From Nitrospira sp. CG24C (GTDB taxonomy: Bacteria > Nitrospirota > Nitrospiria > Nitrospirales > Nitrospiraceae), in the NCBI GenBank assembly GCA_002869885.2, contig NEWR02000010.1:303429-351039 (forward strand): DNA of 47,611 bases, read 5' to 3'. The position numbers and the translations under genes were made by a program. Below, in pieces: positions 42,994 through 47,611 of the stretch. The notes below the pieces were generated by a model, which made no database searches, was not told the DNA's origin, and saw only the letters and a list, made by a program, of their open reading frames with translations. Position 1 is the first letter of the stretch; each line of letters opens with the position of its first letter.

Positions 42994-44340
42994 TTACCTG
43001 GAGCGCATCATCTGCGCAAGCTGCCTGCGCCCTCCAGACCCTGCCATAACCTTGGCGATTTTTCTCGCCGAGAGAAACTGTTTAATCAATCGATTCACCT
43101 CTTCCACCTTCGTACCGCTTCCACGGGCAATCCGCTTTTTTCTGCTTCCATTGATGACCGTATGATCCCGCCGCTCGCGTACCGTCATCGAGTCGATCAT
43201 CGCCGTGACTCGTTTCATCTCTCGCTCCGGTACCTGCCCATCCATCGCGCCCTTAAGCTTCTGCCCGCCCGGCAGCATCCCTAAAATCTGGTCCATCGAA
43301 CCCAGACGGCTGACTTGCTTCAGCTGGGCACTGAAATCCTCCAGCGTAAGTGTGTTGCTGGTCAGCCGTTTCTGCGTCTCCTCTGCCTGCTCACGCGAAA
43401 AGGTCTCTTGCGCCTTTTCAATCAGCGAGAGGACGTCGCCCATTCCAAGGATGCGCGAGGCCATCCGATCGGGATGAAACAACTCCAACGCATCGAGCTT
43501 CTCGCCCACACCCAAAAACTTGATCGGCTTGCCGGTCACCGCCCGGATAGACAGCACCGCCCCGCCACGGGCATCGCCTTCAACCTTGGTCAGAATGACG
43601 CCGGTCAGTCCGATACGTTGATCGAATTGACTTGCCATCGTGACCGCATCTTGGCCCGTCATCGCATCGGCCACCAAGAGTACTTCCTGCGGTTTCACGG
43701 CGGCTCTCACAGCCACCAATTCCCCCATCAACTCATCGTCAATGTGGAGACGCCCGCCAGTGTCCAGTACGACGAGATCGCACCCCTGGTCCCGCCCCCG
43801 TTCCACACCAGCCTGGCAGATGCGGACGACATCGGATTGGACAGCCTGTGCCTGATCTGCACGATATACATCGATGCCAAGATCTCGTCCTAGACTCGCT
43901 AATTGGTCACCGGCTGCCGGACGACGAGGATCTGCCGCAACCAGGAGAACCCGTTTCCCTTGAGCCTTAAAGTACCGTCCAAGCTTGCCGCACGTCGTCG
44001 TCTTTCCAGCGCCTTGGAGCCCCACCATCATGACGACAGTCGGGGGATTCGAGGCCAGAGCCAGGCCGGCTCGCTCGCTGCCCATCATCTCCCGCAGCTC
44101 TTCCCACACGACCTTGACGACCTGGTGCCCAGGCGTCAAACTCTTGAGGACTTCCTGCCCAACGGCCTTCACGCGAACCCGCTCGATGAAGTCCTTGACG
44201 ATCTTGAAATTGACGTCGGCTTCGAGCAGCGCGAGACGAACTTCTTTCAACGCTTCCGCAATGTTCTGTTCAGTGAGCACTCCAGAACCGCGAAGCTTCT
44301 TGAAAATATTTTCGAATTTTTCGCTGAGAGCGTCCAGCAT
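42994..44340 (-). CDS. ffh: Signal recognition particle protein Ffh
   Basis: GTPase that with 4.5S RNA targets nascent membrane proteins to FtsY. The 448 residues comprise an N domain, a G domain (GLQGAGKTTTCGKLGRYF, DPRRPAAGDQL, VVLDTGGRLHID, TKVEGDARGG) and a Met-rich M domain (MDQILGMLPGGQKLKG, then GSRKKRIARGSG). Two positions differ from the common sequences: DTGGR for DTAGR and TKVEGDA for TKLDGDA. It is the first gene of the operon. No 4.5S RNA gene was recognised nearby. Confidence 0.97.
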   Translation of the reverse strand: MLDALSEKFENIFKKLRGSGVLTEQNIAEALKEVRLALLEADVNFKIVKDFIERVRVKAVGQEVLKSLTPGHQVVKVVWEELREMMGSERAGLALASNPPTVVMMVGLQGAGKTTTCGKLGRYFKAQGKRVLLVAADPRRPAAGDQLASLGRDLGIDVYRADQAQAVQSDVVRICQAGVERGRDQGCDLVVLDTGGRLHIDDELMGELVAVRAAVKPQEVLLVADAMTGQDAVTMASQFDQRIGLTGVILTKVEGDARGGAVLSIRAVTGKPIKFLGVGEKLDALELFHPDRMASRILGMGDVLSLIEKAQETFSREQAEETQKRLTSNTLTLEDFSAQLKQVSRLGSMDQILGMLPGGQKLKGAMDGQVPEREMKRVTAMIDSMTVRERRDHTVINGSRKKRIARGSGTKVEEVNRLIKQFLSARKIAKVMAGSGGRRQLAQMMRSR

Positions 44341-44423
44341 AGCGCCACAAAGAAAAAGGCAATCGAAGCCTTAATCCCACATCTCCGATCGCCTAGAAAA
44401 CTCTAGCAAAAGAGCATCGGGGA

Positions 44424-44452
44424 GTCTAAAGGACGAGGCAGGTTGAAGTCAA
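44424..44452 (-). promoter_or_regulatory. Promoter of the ffh-rpsP-rimM-trmD-rplS-rnhB-yraN operon
   Basis: On the minus strand: TTGACT (44452-44447), a 17-base spacer and TTAGAC (44429-44424). The start point near 44417 leaves a leader of about 77 bases before ffh. Confidence 0.5.
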
Positions 44453-44541
44453 GAGAACGTACTCCAAGATAATGGATCACGGTTCGCCACAAAACTGCGG
44501 CGCTTACTAAGTACTGCGGGCCAAACAAAGCGTACATTTTA

Positions 44542-44570
44542 TTGACATGTCGCAGACCTTTCGCTAAGGT
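44542..44570 (+). promoter_or_regulatory. Promoter of the DUF4321 gene
   Basis: TTGACA (44542-44547), a 17-base spacer and TAAGGT (44565-44570). The -35 is perfect and the -10 weak. The start point would be about 40 bases before the GTG. Confidence 0.45.
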
Positions 44571-44618
44571 CCGACGATACCTCCGTAAGACTACGCAGAG
44601 AGCTATAAGGCGGATGCC

Positions 44619-44879
44619 GTGAAAAAATCACCTCTGATTCTAATCGTTTTCATACTCATCGGGGGGCTATTGGGTGGAGTATTGGGAGAAATTCTCAGGG
44701 TCATGGCCCCGCACGGCACAATTCAATCGATCTTCGCCACCAGCTATGCCCTCGGTATCACCGAGCCACTGACCATCGATCTGGTCCTCATTAAGTTCAC
44801 TATTGGCTTCCTCACCAAGATCAACCTCCTCAGTCTCATCGGGATGTTTCTGGGCATCTATCTATACAAAAACGTATAG
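44619..44879 (+). CDS. DUF4321 small membrane protein
   Basis: 86 residues with two hydrophobic segments (about 5-27 and 58-84) and PLTIDLVLIKFTIGFLTKIN between them, matching the DUF4321 pattern. The family has no known function. GTG start with AAGG about nine bases upstream. It stands alone between the divergent ffh operon and a class I repeat. Confidence 0.8.
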   Translation: MKKSPLILIVFILIGGLLGGVLGEILRVMAPHGTIQSIFATSYALGITEPLTIDLVLIKFTIGFLTKINLLSLIGMFLGIYLYKNV

Positions 44880-44880
44880 C

Positions 44881-45004
44881 AAGATGCTGAAAAAGCCCGC
44901 CAGCTTCGTTCTCGCATCGTTCAGATCCTCAACGTACCCCTGAGGGTACGCCTCGGATCTTCACTCGCTGCGGCCTTGCTGAACGGACTTTTTGAGCATC
45001 TTGC
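44881..45004. repeat. Class I inverted repeat, copy 4
   Basis: It runs from AGATGCTGAAAAAGCCCGCC to GGACTTTTTGAGCATCTTGC, with the central GTACCCCTGAGGGTAC hairpin. It lies between the convergent ends of the DUF4321 gene and uvrB. The A5/T5 ends on either strand suit a bidirectional terminator. Confidence 0.88.
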
Positions 45005-45010
45005 AACCTG

Positions 45011-47014
45011 CTAGATTTCCGGGTTCAATTCTAACTCTTTCAGCTTCAATGCTCGAATCCGGTTTCGGAGGGCTGCGGCCCGTTCAAATTCCAACTCCTT
45101 GGCGGCGGCTTTCATTTCCATTTCCAGCCGTTTGATGATCTGTTCGGTCGCTTCCTCTGCTCCATAGATCGCCGGCGACTCTGCAGCCAAATCCAGTTGC
45201 ATATCGTTCACTTCCGCCGTGGCATATTCGAGCGACAGGACGTCCTTCTTAATGCTCGTGGGTACGATACCGTGCCTGATATTATAGTCGGCCTGAATCG
45301 TACGCCGACGCTCGGTCTCGGCGAGCGCCATGCGCATAGAGTCGGTAATGGCATCACCGTACAAAATCACGTGGCCCCGCACATTCCTCGCTGCCCGCCC
45401 AGCCGTCTGGATCAACGACCGATAGGACCGAAGATAGCCTTCCTTATCCGCATCGAGAATCGCCACCAAGGTGACCTCGGGGAGATCCAACCCTTCACGC
45501 AGAAGATTGATCCCCACCAGCACATCGAACACCCCGCGCCGTAGATCCTGGATGATTTCAGCCCGCTCCAATGTCTTGATGTCAGAGTGCAGATACCGCA
45601 CTTTGATGCCAAGATCGTGGTAATACTCGCTCAAATCCTCTGCCATACGCTTGGTCAAGGTGGTGATCAGCACACGTCCGCCCTGCGCCGTTTCAGTCCG
45701 CACTTCGCCGAGAAGGTGATCCACCTGCCCTTTGGCCGGTCGCACCTCGATAACCGGATCCATCAGACCGGTCGGGCGAAGGATCTGTTCGACAATTTCT
45801 CCAGCCGCATGCCCCAACTCATAGGAGCCTGGCGTTGCCGAGACATACACCGCCTGCTTGAGACAACGCTCGAACTCGGCGAATTTGAGCGGCCGGTTAT
45901 CGATCGCCGAGGGCAACCGGAATCCGTACTCAACCAATGTGCGCTTCCGAGAATAGTCGCCCTCGTACATCCCGCCTACTTGGGGAATCGTCGCATGGGA
46001 TTCGTCGACGATCAGCAGAAAGTCTTTGGGGAAATAGTCGATGAGTGTCGGAGGCTGCTCACCGGGCGCACGGCCACTGAGATGCCGCGAGTAATTCTCG
46101 ATGCCATGGCAGTATCCCATCGCCCGAATCATTTCAAGATCGAACTTGGTGCGCTGCGCGATCCGCTGGGCCTCCACGAGCTGATTCTGTTTCTTGAAAA
46201 AGGCGACACGCTCGTCCAATTCTTCCTCAATGCCTGTAATCGCCTTCTCATACCGATCCGGGGCAATGAGATAATGCGTATTCGGGTAGACCGCGACTTT
46301 TGGAAGCTTCCTGAGCGACTTCCCCGTGAGCGGATCGATTTCGTGAATCGCGTCGACGACATCGCCGAACAACTCGATCCGCACGGATACCGCGTCATTC
46401 GAAGCAGGAAAGATCTCGATGACGTCGCCGCGGGCGCGAAAGGTGCCTCGATGAAAATCCATGTCATTGCGGGCATATTGGATTTCGACCAGCTTAGCCA
46501 GGATCTTCTCCCGCCTGATCTCCATCCCCTCTTCGAGGAATATCACCATCTCGTGATACACATCAGGCGACCCCAGGCCGTAAATACAGGAGACCGACGA
46601 GACGATCAGCACGTCGTTCCGTTGAAGCAACGCGGATGTCGCCGCATGCCGCATCTGATCGATCGCATCGTTGACCGACGCGTCCTTGGCAATGTACGTG
46701 TTGCTTTGGGGAATATAGGCTTCCGGCTGGTAGTAGTCGTAGTAGCTGACGAAATACTCTACCGCATTGTGGGGGAAAAACTGTTTGAACTCTTGATAGA
46801 GCTGACCGGCCAGCGTTTTGTTATGGACCAGCACCAACGTGGGCTTCTGCACCTGCGCGACCACATTGGCCATGGTAAAGGTCTTGCCGGATCCAGTCAC
46901 ACCGAGCAGCGCTTGATGCTTCCGTCCGGTCGCAATCCCAGCCACCAACTTATCGATGGCCTGGACTTGATCTCCGCAGGGCTTGAATGGGGCTTCGAGT
47001 TGAAACGGCGGCAT
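45011..47014 (-). CDS. uvrB: UvrABC system protein B
   Basis: DNA-damage verification helicase of nucleotide excision repair. The 667 residues have Walker [17 protein letters not shown] (about 36-51) and the beta-hairpin [16 protein letters not shown]-type Walker B is seen in [14 protein letters not shown], followed by [31 protein letters not shown] and a C-terminal UVR motif ([17 protein letters not shown]) that contacts UvrC. Complete. The ATG at 47014 has no ribosome-binding site but a -10-like TAAGAT eight bases upstream. Confidence 0.98.
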   Translation of the reverse strand: MPPFQLEAPFKPCGDQVQAIDKLVAGIATGRKHQALLGVTGSGKTFTMANVVAQVQKPTLVLVHNKTLAGQLYQEFKQFFPHNAVEYFVSYYDYYQPEAYIPQSNTYIAKDASVNDAIDQMRHAATSALLQRNDVLIVSSVSCIYGLGSPDVYHEMVIFLEEGMEIRREKILAKLVEIQYARNDMDFHRGTFRARGDVIEIFPASNDAVSVRIELFGDVVDAIHEIDPLTGKSLRKLPKVAVYPNTHYLIAPDRYEKAITGIEEELDERVAFFKKQNQLVEAQRIAQRTKFDLEMIRAMGYCHGIENYSRHLSGRAPGEQPPTLIDYFPKDFLLIVDESHATIPQVGGMYEGDYSRKRTLVEYGFRLPSAIDNRPLKFAEFERCLKQAVYVSATPGSYELGHAAGEIVEQILRPTGLMDPVIEVRPAKGQVDHLLGEVRTETAQGGRVLITTLTKRMAEDLSEYYHDLGIKVRYLHSDIKTLERAEIIQDLRRGVFDVLVGINLLREGLDLPEVTLVAILDADKEGYLRSYRSLIQTAGRAARNVRGHVILYGDAITDSMRMALAETERRRTIQADYNIRHGIVPTSIKKDVLSLEYATAEVNDMQLDLAAESPAIYGAEEATEQIIKRLEMEMKAAAKELEFERAAALRNRIRALKLKELELNPEI

Positions 47015-47022
47015 GGGAAGTT

Positions 47023-47053
47023 ATCTTACCATCGGAAGCAGCACGGCGTGCAA
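47023..47053 (-). promoter_or_regulatory. Possible promoter of uvrB
   Basis: On the minus strand: TTGCAC (47053-47048), a 19-base spacer and TAAGAT (47028-47023). The -35 match is poor and the spacer long, but the -10 lies eight bases before the ATG. Confidence 0.3.
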
Positions 47054-47060
47054 TACGTGC

Positions 47061-47131
47061 AGGCTGAAGCTGAGAAGGCTGAAGGCTGAAGTGTTCAGAG
47101 CTTCGAACTCCGACCTTCGGCCTTCAGCCTA
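47061..47131. repeat. Inverted pair of 7-nt tandem repeats (AGGCTGA type)
   Basis: The left arm iterates AGGCTGA heptads (47061-47091). The right arm (CGACCTTCGGCCTTCAGCCTAT) is complementary. It uses the same word as the elements at 1111 and 2225. It lies between the helicase stop and uvrB. Confidence 0.75.
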
Positions 47132-47170
47132 TCTCACCTAATCCTGCGTTTCTCGTATCAATTTCGCAGA

Positions 47171-47611
<441 letters not shown>

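Noticed and set aside
45587-47089. 500-codon open frame on the plus strand
   Set aside because: Antisense to uvrB, whose protein is complete and motif-rich; no independent support.

Overview
The window reads as chromosome from a Nitrospira-like bacterium (phylum Nitrospirota). This is inferred from three things seen together: a Gram-negative lipid A and outer-membrane cluster, an actinobacterial-style Pup-proteasome gene set, and the overall gene repertoire. No rRNA or marker set is present to prove it. Apart from one accessory patch the region is dense, GC-rich housekeeping sequence. No tRNA, rRNA or CRISPR array was recognised.

Layout. (1) 1-14718, minus strand: an envelope cluster transcribed bamA > two skp/ompH paralogues > fabZ > lpxA > lpxI > Gfo/Idh dehydrogenase > lpxB > msbA > DUF374/LpxJ-like acyltransferase > waaA > lpxK > waaF (cut by the left edge). 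It makes lipid A, adds Kdo and a late acyl chain, flips the product across the inner membrane, starts the heptose core and assembles outer-membrane proteins. lpxD is missing from its usual place between skp and fabZ. (2) 15174-22282, plus strand: galU, lon, thiL, a DUF2062 membrane protein, an HD phosphohydrolase and a small secreted protein. (3) 22283-25560: an accessory patch with a methyltransferase between inverted copies of a hairpin repeat, then rnhA and a Phd/RelE-type toxin-antitoxin pair between direct duplications that include the 3' end of the neighbouring M23 peptidase gene. (4) 25573-32935, minus: a proteasome operon mpa > dop > prcB > prcA > pafA > M23 peptidase, with no pup/UBact gene at the expected dop-prcB junction. 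(5) 33068-34929, minus: thiS > thiG > thiE. (6) 35029-39848: an HHH protein, a C-terminal processing protease, then ftsE > ftsX > an EnvC-like hydrolase activator. (7) 40040-44340, minus: ffh > rpsP > rimM > trmD > rplS > rnhB > yraN. (8) 44619-47611: a DUF4321 membrane protein, uvrB and the end of a DEAD-box helicase.

The most unusual feature is a dispersed class of quasi-palindromes in the gaps between genes, most often at gene 3' ends. Many have two facing arms, each a degenerate tandem array of a 7-, 8- or 9-nt word; a few are single-armed. Several supply a gene's stop codon. One 9-nt-word copy sits inside waaA and is translated as a P-N-K/P-D-Q tripeptide repeat. A second class is a ~120-bp inverted repeat present four times, and there is a MITE-like element with 18-bp terminal repeats.

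Other points for follow-up: the lpxJ-like gene changes frame at an A9 run containing an A-AAA-AAC slippery site; trmD appears to lack about 75 residues of its N-terminal domain; ThiS carries a tail beyond its Gly-Gly; Mpa ends in GHYL; and galU and thiS (perhaps uvrB) have promoters placed so that their mRNAs would be leaderless.
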